Notes: generated by a model from the sequence alone, not told the origin. A stretch of DNA of 64,000 bases from Bacteroidales bacterium UBA5342 (GCA_002408065.1 DHQI01000055.1:36780-100779), one strand, 5' to 3'. Positions 46,750-56,925 are shown, counted from the first letter of the stretch. Translations and numbers: made by a program.

Positions 46750-48572
46750 TATTTATCGTTAAGATCAAATGCAAACACATGAGCTTTCTCATCTCCCCAT
46801 GCACGTTTAATTACCAAACGACAAGCTGTTATTTTCATATCCAATTCAGAAAACTCTACTAAACGTTTATTGTTTTCCCTCACTTCGAATGCTTTACTCC
46901 AAACACCATTCTCATCACAGATTTCGATATCAAAATCACGAATTAACATTGCCGGCATTTGTTTAGGCTGACGTCCTTTAGGGTATTTACATAGCATTCG
47001 TTTATCCATAAACAAATCACTATCGAACACCAAGCGGATTTTCTCTATCGTTTGAAGCTCATCCCAGGCATATTCCACCCAGTCTCCTTTGCCTCCCCAC
47101 CATCCGTGGTCTGTGCGTGTAACACCATTATTACGTTTACGCCCTTCTTCACTATCCGGATCCAGATCCAAAAAACCATAACGTTTATTGGTGGTGTCAC
47201 GTTCTGAACCGTCGTGTAAAATTGACGGATCACCGCAGGAAGCACTAAATTTTGCTTGACGGCTTAATTCCGGGATAGCTCTCGTATGCCAAGGCAGGTA
47301 ACAATCCTTTTCCATCAACAAATTCTGTAATTCCGGAATCGCTTCTTCATAAACACCACGCGGACTTAGATTCTGCTGAACAGCAATACTTGCTGCATGA
47401 CCAATAGCATGCCCCATCAACGAGCAGGTGGCCATCACTCGTGTAGAACTCATTGCCATATGACTGGCGGATATGTTGCGTCCAGCAAAAAATAGATTCT
47501 CTACATTATGTGAATATAATGAGCGGTATGGTATACCATAGGGTGAAGGTGAATGGTTAAAATCAGTAGGATCTCCTTGAAACTTAACTCCTTTAGGATG
47601 ATGATTATCCATTGGCCAACCACCATAAGCCACCATATCATCAAATTTCCCTTCGGCCATCACTTCGCCTTCTGTCAAAGTATGATCACCGATATAACGT
47701 ACATTTTCACGTTTACCAGGCAAAGAACCTATCCAGTCGATTTCCCAATTCTTAGCTCTCCCATCCGGATGGTTTTTAATGTACTCCCAAACGCCATAAG
47801 CAGTTTTTAGCAGTTCATCACGTATCTCGTCAGCATCAGCTATGGTGTCTTTTTCGCCACCAAATTCAAGCCACCAGAAATTATGTCCATTTTGTGGCGT
47901 CAATGCCCGCTTGGGGACGGTTTCATCAGTATAATGGTAAGCCCAGCTTGGGGCTACAAAAGGCACATGAAGATCAGTCTCTCTTAATTGAATAAGAATA
48001 GAACTCCCCATGGTCTTGTCATCAGCAACATCCTGTCCAAAACTTTCGCCATATTCCTCTTTACTTTCACGTCCCCAACGGTAATCAGCACCTGATATTT
48101 TAAGGACAGAATCACCAGAACAGTCTGCAAAATATTTAGCATTGATGTCGTAATAACATTGCTGTGACATATGCCAGGCTTTAATGGATTCAATCTTATC
48201 TCCATTAGCCACCACATCCATCACGCTACAGTTGAGCTTGGTCGTCAGGTTTTTCTGTTCCATACACGTACCGTACAGGACGTGATCCCACTGCGCATAT
48301 TCCAACATCGGGTTTTGGTGAAGATTCTTAAGCATTAGCTCTTCCAAAATCCCTGTTTCTTTATTATCAGGCCCATCTGCACCGCATATCCACATACGCA
48401 CCTCTGATGATGAATTTCCTCCTAGTACCGGACGGTCTTGCACCAAAAGTGTTTTAATCCCATTCCGGGCTGCCGATAATGCCGCGCATAACCCTGCTAT
48501 CCCACCTCCGACTACACAAAAATCTACCTGTATAGAATGAGTCTTAAATTCTGTTATTGATTCTTTTCTCAT
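46749..48572 (-). CDS. FAD-dependent oxidoreductase with C-terminal discoidin-like domain
   Basis: This 607-residue cytoplasmic protein lacks a signal peptide. The Rossmann FAD motif VVGGGIAGLCAALSAARNG lies at about residues 20-38, followed by GGNSSSEVR (about 51-59) and GRNISASHMAMSSTRVMATC near 370-389. This pattern matches the FAD_oxidored group found in PULs. About 135 C-terminal residues (470-607) look like a jelly-roll discoidin-type module (WVEYAWDELQTIEKIRLVFD), unusual on an intracellular enzyme. It may oxidise a released sugar; the substrate is unknown. It lies 15 bp after the symporter gene and overlaps the GH95 gene by one base. Confidence 0.8.
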   Translation of the reverse strand: MRKESITEFKTHSIQVDFCVVGGGIAGLCAALSAARNGIKTLLVQDRPVLGGNSSSEVRMWICGADGPDNKETGILEELMLKNLHQNPMLEYAQWDHVLYGTCMEQKNLTTKLNCSVMDVVANGDKIESIKAWHMSQQCYYDINAKYFADCSGDSVLKISGADYRWGRESKEEYGESFGQDVADDKTMGSSILIQLRETDLHVPFVAPSWAYHYTDETVPKRALTPQNGHNFWWLEFGGEKDTIADADEIRDELLKTAYGVWEYIKNHPDGRAKNWEIDWIGSLPGKRENVRYIGDHTLTEGEVMAEGKFDDMVAYGGWPMDNHHPKGVKFQGDPTDFNHSPSPYGIPYRSLYSHNVENLFFAGRNISASHMAMSSTRVMATCSLMGHAIGHAASIAVQQNLSPRGVYEEAIPELQNLLMEKDCYLPWHTRAIPELSRQAKFSASCGDPSILHDGSERDTTNKRYGFLDLDPDSEEGRKRNNGVTRTDHGWWGGKGDWVEYAWDELQTIEKIRLVFDSDLFMDKRMLCKYPKGRQPKQMPAMLIRDFDIEICDENGVWSKAFEVRENNKRLVEFSELDMKITACRLVIKRAWGDEKAHVFAFDLNDK

Positions 48573-48587
48573 CTCTAAAAATCGGGT

Positions 48588-50228
48588 TTATTGATTCTTC
48601 TTATTTCTAACAAACATCACTACACCGAAAAGCAATATAAACAAACCGATGCTTCCAATCAAAGCTTGTGAATAGTCGGCAATTACTCCCAGGAAGGTCA
48701 ACAAAACGCCTACTGCCATAATGCCGTAAGACATCACTTTTATACCATGCGAATTAGCTTGCGAAGTTCCTAACTCTTCAACAACTTCTTCTTTTTTCTC
48801 CTCTTCAGGAGCGACATACTCTATTCCTTTCGATTTATTGATAAACTCAAAAACGATTAATATCAAAATTGGCAAACCGACTCCTAGAATGTTTTCTTCA
48901 GCCCGGTTAAGTGAAAAACCACTAATCTCAGGGACAATGAATTTCATCGTCAGATTAACCGTCAAACTTACAATAGTGGTAAACAAAACTGAAAAACCAT
49001 TTTGTCGTTTTGAAAACAAGGTCCATAAGGGAGGTAAAAACATGGCTGCTCCTGTCAGCGATGCAATGGTCAGAATCACATTCACAATCCCACCCATCAG
49101 AGGAACCAGCAATGCAATAATGATGGTTAAGGCTCCAAAGCCAAGGGTTGCCTTCTTACCCACTTTCACCAAATCTTTATCGCTGGTATTAGGAAAAAGC
49201 CGCTTATAAATATCATTGGTAATCACTCCGGCAGAGATATTGAGTGTGGTGTTGATTGAGCTTGATGTCGCAAATACCATTCCCCCGACAATTAAACCAA
49301 GCATACCAACAGGCAATACGGTTTTACACATCAGCATATAAGCTTCTTCGCTCTCATTACCTACAAGACCACCATTCACAACTCGGAAAATCATCGGTGG
49401 CAACATCCACAGCAATGGGCTAATCGTATAAAGTGCACCAAACATCCAGCCTACTTTCTTCGCATCTTTGGGAGTAGCTACCGTAGTATAGCGCTGTACA
49501 AAAGCCCAGTTGCCAGCTATAAAAAACAAATTATACAGACCAAATGCCCCAAGAAAGCCCCAGGTATATTCTCCTGAAGTCAAGCTCATAAAACCTTCAG
49601 GAGTTTGAGATAAAAAGCTATCCAATCCTCCCACATGATTTAAAGCCAAAGGCACCACTATGATGACTGCAGCCAGTAGCACGACAAACTGTAAAACGCC
49701 TGTCACTACTACTGCCCAGAGTCCTCCTACAGCCGTATAAATCGCCATTAAGGCACCAATTATTATAATGCTGTATGCAATCGGGATATTGGCCCACACC
49801 TCAATAATCTTAGCAACTGGATATAAGAAGCCTCCTGTGGTGAAAATGGAAACAGCTAAGAATAATAGTGTGTATGTTTTCTGTACTTTTAAACCTAAAC
49901 GTTTTGTGATGAATTCAGCAACTGTAAGAATTTTAGTTTTTTGCCATCGCGGTGCTATAAAAATACCAATAAGGATACCAGCTATACACATCGTCCACTG
50001 AATTGATACTGAAACCATGCCATGTGAGTATGCAATAGCTCCCCAAACTACAAATGTGCCTGCCGAGAAAAAACTCATAAACAGAGACAAGCCGTTCATC
50101 CACCATGGAACCGCACCATCTGCAGCAAAAAAGGAGTTCATACTTTTTCCTGATTTAGAAAAAGCCATTCCTGTGGCGAATACGATCACCATAAATAGAA
50201 CAATAGCGAGTATATCAATTGTACTCAT
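48588..50228 (-). CDS. Sodium:solute symporter (SSS family)
   Basis: At 546 residues with about 13 membrane spans, it has SSS signatures such as SLFMSFFSAGTFVVWGAIAY (about 52-71) and TGVLQFVVLLAA. It is the first gene of the PUL transcript, before the cytoplasmic FAD enzyme, so it probably brings a released monosaccharide or uronate across the inner membrane. The intergenic region upstream carries tandem TCCGAA boxes and divides it from the divergent LacI-family gene. Confidence 0.9.
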   Translation of the reverse strand: MSTIDILAIVLFMVIVFATGMAFSKSGKSMNSFFAADGAVPWWMNGLSLFMSFFSAGTFVVWGAIAYSHGMVSVSIQWTMCIAGILIGIFIAPRWQKTKILTVAEFITKRLGLKVQKTYTLLFLAVSIFTTGGFLYPVAKIIEVWANIPIAYSIIIIGALMAIYTAVGGLWAVVVTGVLQFVVLLAAVIIVVPLALNHVGGLDSFLSQTPEGFMSLTSGEYTWGFLGAFGLYNLFFIAGNWAFVQRYTTVATPKDAKKVGWMFGALYTISPLLWMLPPMIFRVVNGGLVGNESEEAYMLMCKTVLPVGMLGLIVGGMVFATSSSINTTLNISAGVITNDIYKRLFPNTSDKDLVKVGKKATLGFGALTIIIALLVPLMGGIVNVILTIASLTGAAMFLPPLWTLFSKRQNGFSVLFTTIVSLTVNLTMKFIVPEISGFSLNRAEENILGVGLPILILIVFEFINKSKGIEYVAPEEEKKEEVVEELGTSQANSHGIKVMSYGIMAVGVLLTFLGVIADYSQALIGSIGLFILLFGVVMFVRNKKNQ

Positions 50229-50298
50229 AGAAAAATTATATTATTTGGTTATTATTCGAGAGCAAATGAAAAGTAATTTTTCAGAAACACCTAACATT

Positions 50299-50341
50299 GT
50301 TTCCGAAATTTTAACGGACACGTGTCCGAACACGTGTCCGA
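50299..50341. promoter_or_regulatory. Tandem ACACGTGTCCGA repeat and TCCGAA boxes, probable LacI operator
   Basis: The 12-bp unit ACACGTGTCCGA occurs twice back to back (50318-50329 and 50330-50341). Each contains the palindrome ACACGTGT. CGGACACGTGTCCG (50315-50328) is a perfect 14-bp palindrome. A further TTCCGAAAT lies at 50301. The block is about 75-115 bp upstream of the symporter start, in the promoter region. Confidence 0.6.
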
Positions 50342-50445
50342 AAGAAAGAAATAAATTACAATTTTTAAAAATATAGATCAAACTTCAAGAAATACGATTA
50401 TTTAGGGCTTATCTCAACAACAGAAACCAGAAAGTATTTAAATTA

Positions 50446-50466
50446 ATTTCGGACATTTTCCGAAAT
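50446..50466. promoter_or_regulatory. Inverted repeat near the LacI gene start, probable autoregulatory operator
   Basis: ATTTCGGA and TCCGAAAT form perfect 8-bp arms around a 5-bp centre, 54 bp before the regulator ATG. The arms share TCCGAA with the boxes at 50301-50341. TAATATTTG at about 50475-50483 could be a relaxed -7 element just downstream. Confidence 0.6.
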
Positions 50467-50519
50467 ATTTTTATAATATTTGCAGATAAAATGACACCAA
50501 AATCTTCAACATACAAATA

Positions 50520-51530
50520 ATGAAACACGTCAGCATAAAAGATATTGCAAAGGAATTAAGCATTGCTCATTCTACCGTGTCACGCGCACTCAATGACAAA
50601 TACGACATCAAAAAAGAGACACGTGAGAAGGTCTTAAAAAAAGCCGAGGAGATGGGCTATTACCCTAACCCTATGGCTAAAAAACTAAAAGAAAATAAAT
50701 CATTTAATATTGGTGTGGTGGTTCCTGAGTTTCGAAATGCCTTCTTTCCGGATGTTATTCTTGGAATACAAGATGTATTGTTATCCAAAGGGTATCAGAT
50801 ACTCATTATGCAATCAAATGAAGATCCGATTATTGAGGAAAGTAATATCAGGACCTTACACGAGAACATGGTTGATGGCCTAATCATCTCACTTACTGCT
50901 GATAGCCACAATGTTTCTTTCTTGAAAAATTTAAGCAATAAGAATTTCCCAATCGTCCAATTCAACCGTGTTAGTGATAAATTAGAAACATCCAAAGTGG
51001 TGTTTGATGATTATACATGGGCTTCATTTGCCACCGAACATTTAATCAAGCAGGGGTACAAAAAGATTCTTCATTTTGCAGCATCACAAGATATTGCCCT
51101 ATGTAAATACCGTGAAAAGGGATTTATTAATGCTCTAAAAAGGCACAAACTACCTTGTAACAAAGAGCAAATTGTTCCTTCAGGACTAACTATAGAGGAT
51201 GGTAAAAAAGCCATGGAAAAAGTATTAGAATCAAATATGGATTTTGATGCTATCTTTGCCGTAACTGATCCTACAGCATTGGGAGCTATGATGGTCCTCA
51301 AACAACATAAAATTGAAATACCGGAAAGGGTAGGTGTTGTCGGTTTCTCTGAATCCCGCCTTTCACAAGTAATAGAACCGAGTCTGACAAGTGTAAAGCA
51401 ACCCACTTTTGAGATGGGGCAAGCGGCAGCCAATCTCATTATACAGGAAATAGAAACGGAAGTAAAAGTCCCTCAAGTTATGACCTTAGGAGGTAATTTT
51501 AAGGTGGGTAAGTCTTCAGTAAGACTGTGA
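50520..51530 (+). CDS. LacI-family transcriptional regulator
   Basis: At 336 residues it has the N-terminal helix-turn-helix ISIKDIAKELSIAHSTVSRA-type region and hinge helix (NPMAKKLKE), then a periplasmic-binding-protein-like effector domain ending in the typical SVKQPTFEMGQ region (about 292-302). It is divergent from the symporter and most likely controls the PUL by binding the TCCGAA inverted repeats, released by a sugar ligand. PULs are more often run by hybrid two-component or SusR-type proteins, so the LacI type points to a monosaccharide or small intracellular inducer. Confidence 0.92.
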   Translation: MKHVSIKDIAKELSIAHSTVSRALNDKYDIKKETREKVLKKAEEMGYYPNPMAKKLKENKSFNIGVVVPEFRNAFFPDVILGIQDVLLSKGYQILIMQSNEDPIIEESNIRTLHENMVDGLIISLTADSHNVSFLKNLSNKNFPIVQFNRVSDKLETSKVVFDDYTWASFATEHLIKQGYKKILHFAASQDIALCKYREKGFINALKRHKLPCNKEQIVPSGLTIEDGKKAMEKVLESNMDFDAIFAVTDPTALGAMMVLKQHKIEIPERVGVVGFSESRLSQVIEPSLTSVKQPTFEMGQAAANLIIQEIETEVKVPQVMTLGGNFKVGKSSVRL

Positions 51531-51531
51531 G

Positions 51532-52278
51532 CTAATCATCCAGATAAGGCCGTCTATAATCCTTAGCCTGCGGTATCTCAACATATATTCCTTCGCGCAT
51601 TTTGGCCAGACGCGATAAAAAGTCAAGTATATCATCCTCTCCAGCCGGGTAATTACCCATCAGGAACATAAAAGCTTGAATAGACTTTTCGATACAAACA
51701 ATTATTAAACGCCCTATGCCTATGCGGTCATAGAGTAAAAACGCATCGTCAGCATCCTCATAGGGGTTTGAACGTAGGGCCCGGCTTATTTTCACCCCTA
51801 TCATACTCATATACCAGTTGATTATCTCAAGAGCATCTGTAAGGGCTTCTGCGCGTTCTATGGAGATTACTGCATATTTTTCCGTACATGCGTTCAATCC
51901 TTCTGTATTACGCTCCAACCATTGCATCACATCCTTGAAATAGTCGCGCCCCATCTTTTCTAATGGTAATTCGCGATTCTTAACTTCTTTTTTAATGTTA
52001 TTTACTTCTGAGATATCTACACCTCGCTCTTCCAACTCATCATAAATACTCTTAATGGTATCTTGCATCACCAGGCTAACGTATTCTAAGGTATCTTCCA
52101 TCGATTGATCTCCGCCTTGTTGAGTGCTATTTTCCATCTGCCATTGTGTACACCGTGACTTAAATTTGCAACGTTCACACCAACGGTCGCAATGGTTAAA
52201 AATACCATCAATATTATTAGGATTAGGAGTAAATTCCTTGAGTGATTTACGGATAATTTCTTTACGTGCTTCGTCCAT
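51532..52278 (-). CDS. Conserved hypothetical protein with N-terminal four-Cys cluster
   Basis: This 248-residue soluble protein has HCDRWCERCKFKSRC at residues 29-43, giving Cys30, Cys34, Cys37 and Cys43, a plausible Zn or Fe-S site. The rest is mostly helical and acidic, without domain signatures I know. The gene ends 1 bp from the convergent LacI-family stop and has a TACTTTTG box 18 bp upstream. It does not look like part of the PUL. No function is proposed. Confidence 0.75.
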   Translation of the reverse strand: MDEARKEIIRKSLKEFTPNPNNIDGIFNHCDRWCERCKFKSRCTQWQMENSTQQGGDQSMEDTLEYVSLVMQDTIKSIYDELEERGVDISEVNNIKKEVKNRELPLEKMGRDYFKDVMQWLERNTEGLNACTEKYAVISIERAEALTDALEIINWYMSMIGVKISRALRSNPYEDADDAFLLYDRIGIGRLIIVCIEKSIQAFMFLMGNYPAGEDDILDFLSRLAKMREGIYVEIPQAKDYRRPYLDD

Positions 52279-52295
52279 AGCGTTATATTTTGAGA

Positions 52296-52303
52296 CAAAA
52301 GTA
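52296..52303 (-). promoter_or_regulatory. Candidate -7 box for the four-Cys protein gene
   Basis: The minus strand reads TACTTTTG, 18 bp before the ATG at 52278. No -33 element is clear. Confidence 0.4.
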
Positions 52304-52504
52304 GTGAAATATGAGCAAGGCTAAGGTTAAGACAATGGTAAAGGATATAATTATTTAACCTGAGTTTAACGATTTGTATAAAAGAGCTTAAAAACACGAG
52401 ATATCGCAGATCAAGCCCCCATTTGCCACCACCTGGCTATTTCCTAACTGAATAGTAATGAAACCTACAGCACTCCTCAACAAAACACTCTAATATGTAA
52501 ACCC

Positions 52505-52538
52505 AAAAAGCGGAACACCTGAGAGGGGTTCCGCTTTT
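52505..52538 (-). terminator. Terminator of the ribosomal protein supercluster
   Basis: AAAAGCGGAAC and GTTCCGCTTTT are perfect 11-bp arms around an 11-nt loop, followed on the minus strand by a T-run and located 22 bp after rplQ. Confidence 0.85.
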
Positions 52539-52559
52539 ACAAGTATCATTAAAAAGAGC

Positions 52560-53078
52560 TTATTCAGCTTTTTCTTCAGCCGGTGTTTCCGGAGCTGCTT
52601 CTTCAGCTTTTGGCTCCTCCACAGGTGCCTCTTCGTGTGCTTCTACTACCTCAGCAGTTTTCTTAGCAGAAGAACGACGGCTACGTTTTTTCTTAGGCTT
52701 AGACTCTTTCAACATATTTTCGTTGTAGTCTACCAGCTCAATGATACACATCTCTGCGTTGTCACCAAGACGGTTACCAAGCTTAAGAATACGAGTGTAA
52801 CCACCCGGACGATCACCGACTTTCACGACTACCTCGCGGAATAGTTCGGTAACGGCTTCTTTGTTTTTCAGGTAGCTGAATACTACACGACGTGAGTGAG
52901 TATCATCAGTTTTAGCCTTAGTAATCAAAGGCTCTATATACATCTTCAACGCTTTCGCTTTCGCTGTAGTGGTCTTAATACGCTTGTGCTCTACAAGCGA
53001 ACAAGCCATGTTAGCCAACATCGCTTCGCGATGCGCTTTCTTTCTTCCAAGATGATTAAATTTCTTATTATGTCTCAT
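52560..53078 (-). CDS. rplQ: 50S ribosomal protein L17
   Basis: The core L17 domain (about residues 1-118, with [17 protein letters not shown] at the start) is followed by an additional Lys/Ala/Glu-rich tail of about 50 residues ending in PAEEKAE. Acidic tails of this kind are frequent in Bacteroidota L17. It is the last gene of the alpha operon, 4 bp after rpoA, and has a real Shine-Dalgarno sequence (53086-53091). Confidence 0.97.
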   Translation of the reverse strand: MRHNKKFNHLGRKKAHREAMLANMACSLVEHKRIKTTTAKAKALKMYIEPLITKAKTDDTHSRRVVFSYLKNKEAVTELFREVVVKVGDRPGGYTRILKLGNRLGDNAEMCIIELVDYNENMLKESKPKKKRSRRSSAKKTAEVVEAHEEAPVEEPKAEEAAPETPAEEKAE

Positions 53079-53082
53079 CGTT

Positions 53083-54084
53083 TTACTCCTTGTCTAATTT
53101 ATATTTTGCTACGTCCATTCCAAACGACAACTTCTTATCTTCAAGTAATTCGTCAAGCTCAGTAAGAGATTTCTTACCAAAGTTACGGAATTTAAGAAGG
53201 TCGTTTTTAGAGAACTGAACTAAGTCACCCAATGTCTCAACTTCTGCAGCTTTAAGGCAGTTCAATGCGCGTACAGAAAGGTCAAGATCCACCAACTTGC
53301 TTTTAAGCAACTGGCGCATATGCAACACTTCTTCGTCAAACTCTTCTACTGCATCTTTCTCTTCATTATCGAAAGTCATTTTTTCGTCAGAGAATAGCAT
53401 GAAGTGCTGAATCAGAATTTTTGCTGCTTCATTAAGGGCATCTTTAGGAGCAATAGAACCATCTGTTTCAATCTCCATAAGAAGTTTTTCGTAGTCAGTT
53501 TTTTGCTCTACACGATAGTTCTCAATGTGATAGTTTACATTGCGAATAGGCGTAAAGATTGCATCGATTGGAATGATGCCAATATTTGCATCATCGCTCT
53601 CATCTATTGCAAACTCTTCTGCAGGAATGTAACCACGACCTTTTTCAATGGTCAATTCTACATTCATTGTAACGTTGGTGTCCATTCTACAAATTACAAA
53701 GTCAGGATTTAATACCTCAAAAGCGGTAAGGCCTTTGTTCAATTCACCTGCTTTAAATTCTGTAGTATTGCTCACAGAAAGGGTCACTGTTTCGTTATCT
53801 ACTTCGCTATTCAGATTTTTGAAACGCACTTGTTTCAAATTAAGGATAATAGACACTACATCGTCCATTACTCCAGGAATAGTAGAAAACTCGTGATCTA
53901 CACCATCGATACGCATTGAAGTGATTGCATACCCTTCGAGTGAAGAAATTAAAATACGACGCAATGCGTTTCCTATAGTAATACCATAACCTGGTTCAAG
54001 AGGACGGAATTCAAATTTACCTTTGAACTCGTCTGAATCAAGCATGATTACTTTGTCGGGTTGTTGAAATGCTAATATCGACAT
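53083..54084 (-). CDS. rpoA: RNA polymerase alpha subunit
   Basis: The 333-residue protein has the N-terminal assembly domain ([19 protein letters not shown], about 31-49), then the C-terminal helix-hairpin-helix domain with [20 protein letters not shown] (about 268-287). It scaffolds core RNA polymerase. Gene order rpsD-rpoA-rplQ is canonical. Confidence 0.98.
   Translation of the reverse strand: MSILAFQQPDKVIMLDSDEFKGKFEFRPLEPGYGITIGNALRRILISSLEGYAITSMRIDGVDHEFSTIPGVMDDVVSIILNLKQVRFKNLNSEVDNETVTLSVSNTTEFKAGELNKGLTAFEVLNPDFVICRMDTNVTMNVELTIEKGRGYIPAEEFAIDESDDANIGIIPIDAIFTPIRNVNYHIENYRVEQKTDYEKLLMEIETDGSIAPKDALNEAAKILIQHFMLFSDEKMTFDNEEKDAVEEFDEEVLHMRQLLKSKLVDLDLSVRALNCLKAAEVETLGDLVQFSKNDLLKFRNFGKKSLTELDELLEDKKLSFGMDVAKYKLDKE
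53086..53091 (-). promoter_or_regulatory. Shine-Dalgarno site of rplQ
   Basis: AAGGAG lies 7 nt before the rplQ ATG. Most genes in this window lack such a site, as expected for Bacteroidota. Confidence 0.6.
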
Positions 54085-54093
54085 AAATCTTTA

Positions 54094-54699
54094 TTATTTA
54101 GAATACAATTCTACAATCAATTGTTCTTTGATAGTCTCCGGAATATCCTCACGTGTAGGAATATGTAGGAATTTACCTGCTTTTACAGACTCATCCCACT
54201 CAATCCAAGGATATTGTGAGTGATTAAATCCGTTAAGAGAATCCGCTATAGACTCCAAAGATTTAGAGCGCTCACGTACAGCGATGATCATACCAGGTTT
54301 AACCTGGAAAGAAGGAATATTCACTACCTGACCGTTAACAGTAATGTGACGGTGACCAACCAACTGGCGTGCACCTGCTCGTGTTGGAGCTAAACCAAGG
54401 CGGTAGACTACGTTGTCCAAACGGCTTTCCAATAATTGAAGTAAGATCTCACCGGTAATACCTTTAGATCGTTGTGCTTTTTTGAAAAGGTTAGAGAACT
54501 GACGCTCTAATACACCATAAGTATATTTAGCTTTTTGTTTTTCTTTCAACTGAACACCATATTCAGTTGTTTTTTTGCGACGGTTGTTACCGTGCTGTCC
54601 CGGTGGATAGTTACGCTTAGATAACACTTTATCCGGTCCAAAAATCGGCTCACCAAATTTTCTTGAGATTTTGGACTTTGGTCCTATGTACTTTGCCAT
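54094..54699 (-). CDS. rpsD: 30S ribosomal protein S4
   Basis: At 201 residues it is full length, with the S4 RNA-binding domain ([20 protein letters not shown], about 93-112). S4 starts 16S assembly and in other bacteria represses its own operon. A 134-bp spacer with an 8-bp-arm hairpin precedes it. Confidence 0.98.
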   Translation of the reverse strand: MAKYIGPKSKISRKFGEPIFGPDKVLSKRNYPPGQHGNNRRKKTTEYGVQLKEKQKAKYTYGVLERQFSNLFKKAQRSKGITGEILLQLLESRLDNVVYRLGLAPTRAGARQLVGHRHITVNGQVVNIPSFQVKPGMIIAVRERSKSLESIADSLNGFNHSQYPWIEWDESVKAGKFLHIPTREDIPETIKEQLIVELYSK

Positions 54700-54728
54700 A
54701 ATTCGTTAAATTACGATTTAGGAAAACC

Positions 54729-54765
54729 ACTTACGAAGATACATTATATCGAGTGCCTCGTAAGT
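54729..54765 (-). other. Hairpin in the rpsK-rpsD spacer
   Basis: ACTTACGA (54729-54736) and TCGTAAGT (54758-54765) are perfect arms around 21 nt, in the leader of rpsD. No T-run follows, so it is not a standard terminator. Confidence 0.45.
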
Positions 54766-54833
54766 CGGATCCGTGATTAAAAAAAATTCTTTAATTTTTG
54801 AATTTCGAAATTTAAAACTTCGAAATGCAATAC

Positions 54834-55220
54834 TTATACGCGACGACGCTTAGGAGGTCGACATCCATTGTGAGGCAATGGTGTAACGTCAACGATCTCT
54901 GAAACCTCGATACCTGCACCGTGGATAGTACGGATTGCAGATTCACGACCGTTTCCAGGTCCTTTCACGTAAACTTTCACTTTGCGAAGACCAAGATCAT
55001 AAGCGACTTTAGCGCAATCTTGTGCTGCCATTTGAGCAGCGTAAGGCGTATTTTTCTTACTGCCTCGGAATCCCATTTTACCTGCTGAAGACCAAGAGAT
55101 CACTTGACCGTTAGCGTTAGTCAACGAGATAATGATGTTATTAAATGAAGAGTGAATGTGAGCCTGACCTTGAGCCTCAACTTTCACATTTCTCTTTTTT
55201 GCAGATGCTTTTCTTGCCAT
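54834..55220 (-). CDS. rpsK: 30S ribosomal protein S11
   Basis: The 128-residue protein has the S11 signature ([20 protein letters not shown], about 82-101) and basic C-terminus ([10 protein letters not shown]). It follows rpsM by 48 bp in the alpha operon. Confidence 0.98.
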   Translation of the reverse strand: MARKASAKKRNVKVEAQGQAHIHSSFNNIIISLTNANGQVISWSSAGKMGFRGSKKNTPYAAQMAAQDCAKVAYDLGLRKVKVYVKGPGNGRESAIRTIHGAGIEVSEIVDVTPLPHNGCRPPKRRRV

Positions 55221-55268
55221 TTTCTTAATGTTTTTAAGCGCTAATCAGATACCTGTTTAGCTCAAAAA

Positions 55269-55640
55269 TTATTTTTTCTTGTTAGCCACAGTCTTACGCT
55301 TACCTTTACGTGTGCGGGCATTGTTTTTAGTACCCTGACCACGAACTGGTAAACCCATACGGTGACGGATACCACGGTAACAACCGATGTCCATCAATCG
55401 CTTAATGTTCAACTGAACTTCTGAACGTAACTCACCTTCTACCTTGATGCTGTCACCAATGATAGAACGCACTTTACCACGTTCCTCATCTGTCCAATCT
55501 TTCACTTTTGTGTCGTGACTAATACCTGCTTCGTCAAGAACTCGTCGTGCCTGACTTCTACCTACGCCGTAGATATATGTCAAAGCAATCTCACCTCTTT
55601 TATTATCCGGTACATCGACACCTACTATTCGAACTGCCAT
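55269..55640 (-). CDS. rpsM: 30S ribosomal protein S13
   Basis: The 123-residue protein has the S13 helix-two-turn-helix core ([18 protein letters not shown], about 24-41) and the conserved [14 protein letters not shown] (about 94-107). It follows rpmJ by 28 bp. Confidence 0.98.
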   Translation of the reverse strand: MAVRIVGVDVPDNKRGEIALTYIYGVGRSQARRVLDEAGISHDTKVKDWTDEERGKVRSIIGDSIKVEGELRSEVQLNIKRLMDIGCYRGIRHRMGLPVRGQGTKNNARTRKGKRKTVANKKK

Positions 55641-55668
55641 ATCTTATAAACTTTTACTTATTTAATGC

Positions 55669-55785
55669 TTACCCTTGACGCTGTTTAAACTTAGGATTTT
55701 TCTTGTTAATCAAGTACAAGCGTCCTTTTCTCCGCACAATTTTACAATCTGCGGTTCTCTTTTTTAATGATACTCTTACTTTCAT
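55669..55785 (-). CDS. rpmJ: 50S ribosomal protein L36 (zinc-free type)
   Basis: This 38-codon gene starts at ATG 55785 with [11 protein letters not shown] and ends in KFKQRQG before TAA. Only one Cys remains of the four-ligand zinc ribbon found in other L36 proteins. This C-minus type is normal for Bacteroidota. It lies between infA and rpsM in the standard order. Confidence 0.95.
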   Translation of the reverse strand: MKVRVSLKKRTADCKIVRRKGRLYLINKKNPKFKQRQG

Positions 55786-55860
55786 CGTTTTTTGCTTTTA
55801 AAATAGCTTTTGGCCTTTCTTATTAGCTTGTAGCTAAGTGGTCGGGCCTTAGTATTAAAC

Positions 55861-56079
55861 TTATTTGTATCGGAATGTGATACGTCCCTTAGTTAAGTCG
55901 TAAGGAGACATTTCTACTTTTACTTTATCACCTGGCAGAATGCGGATATAGTGCATACGCATTTTACCGGAAATGTGAGCAGTAATGATATGTCCGTTTT
56001 GCAACTCGACACGGAACATGGCATTACTCAATGCTTCTACAATTGTTCCATCTTGTTCTATAGATGCTTGTTTTGCCAT
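55861..56079 (-). CDS. infA: Translation initiation factor IF-1
   Basis: The 72-residue OB-fold protein has the pattern [14 protein letters not shown] and [20 protein letters not shown], diagnostic of IF-1. It blocks the A site during initiation. It is 11 bp after map. Confidence 0.98.
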   Translation of the reverse strand: MAKQASIEQDGTIVEALSNAMFRVELQNGHIITAHISGKMRMHYIRILPGDKVKVEMSPYDLTKGRITFRYK

Positions 56080-56090
56080 TGAATAATAGT

Positions 56091-56882
56091 TTAATTAATA
56101 AAGTTACCTTTTTTCTTTAAAACCTCTTCAACATAATCAAAGGTTGATAATATATCTGCTTTTCCTTTTCTGACTGCAATAGTGTGCTCGTAATGTGCCG
56201 ATGGTTTGCTGTCTTTGGTAGCAATGGACCAGCCATCCTCCCACATCACAACATCCTTAACACCGGCATTAATCATAGGTTCTATTGCTATGACCAAACC
56301 ATCCTGCAATTTCTTGCCTCTTCCTCTACGGCCAAAGTTTGGTACTTGAGGTTCCTCATGCAAATCACGGCCGATGCCGTGCCCCACTAAATCTCTCACT
56401 ACTGAGTAACCACGATCTTCACAATATGTCTGAACAGCATGCCCTATATCGCCTACGCGTTTACCAGGCACAGCTGCTTCAATACCTTTGTAGAGCGACT
56501 CTTTTGTCGTCTTCATCAATTGTTTCTTTTCATCAGACACCTCCCCTACCGCAAAAGTATAAGCAGAGTCGCCATGGTATCCGTTCTTGTACACACCACA
56601 ATCTACAGAAACAATATCACCTTCATTCAGTTCGTAGTCAGAAGGAAATCCGTGAACTACTACATCATTTACTGAGATACATAAAGAATACGGAAACCCG
56701 CTGTATCCCAAAAATGCAGGAACGGCATCATGACTTCGGATAAACTCCTCAGCCCTTTTATCTAAGTCGATCGTTTTAACTCCCGGCTCAATCATTTCGG
56801 CTACCTGAGCCAATGTCTTCCCTACTAATCGGTTGCTTACACGTAGCAACTCAATCTCCTCATCTGTTTTAAGATAGATCAT
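56091..56882 (-). CDS. map: Methionine aminopeptidase, type I
   Basis: At 263 residues it has the pita-bread metal ligands: Asp in [19 protein letters not shown] (about 91-109), His in [16 protein letters not shown] (about 164-179) and Glu in AIEPMINAG. It removes the initiator Met. The gene lies in its usual place between secY and infA, after an 88-bp spacer with a long hairpin. Confidence 0.97.
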   Translation of the reverse strand: MIYLKTDEEIELLRVSNRLVGKTLAQVAEMIEPGVKTIDLDKRAEEFIRSHDAVPAFLGYSGFPYSLCISVNDVVVHGFPSDYELNEGDIVSVDCGVYKNGYHGDSAYTFAVGEVSDEKKQLMKTTKESLYKGIEAAVPGKRVGDIGHAVQTYCEDRGYSVVRDLVGHGIGRDLHEEPQVPNFGRRGRGKKLQDGLVIAIEPMINAGVKDVVMWEDGWSIATKDSKPSAHYEHTIAVRKGKADILSTFDYVEEVLKKKGNFIN

Positions 56883-56925
56883 CCTTAGTCAAAAATTCCA
56901 AGATTCAAATATCAAATTCCAAACG

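Noticed and set aside
50315..50341. CRISPR-like or transposon terminal repeat
   Set aside because: Only two adjacent 12-bp units without spacers, in a promoter region next to a LacI-family gene; an operator explains it better.
53404..53712. 102-aa plus-strand frame inside rpoA
   Set aside because: Shadow of a certain gene on the other strand without any recognisable pattern.
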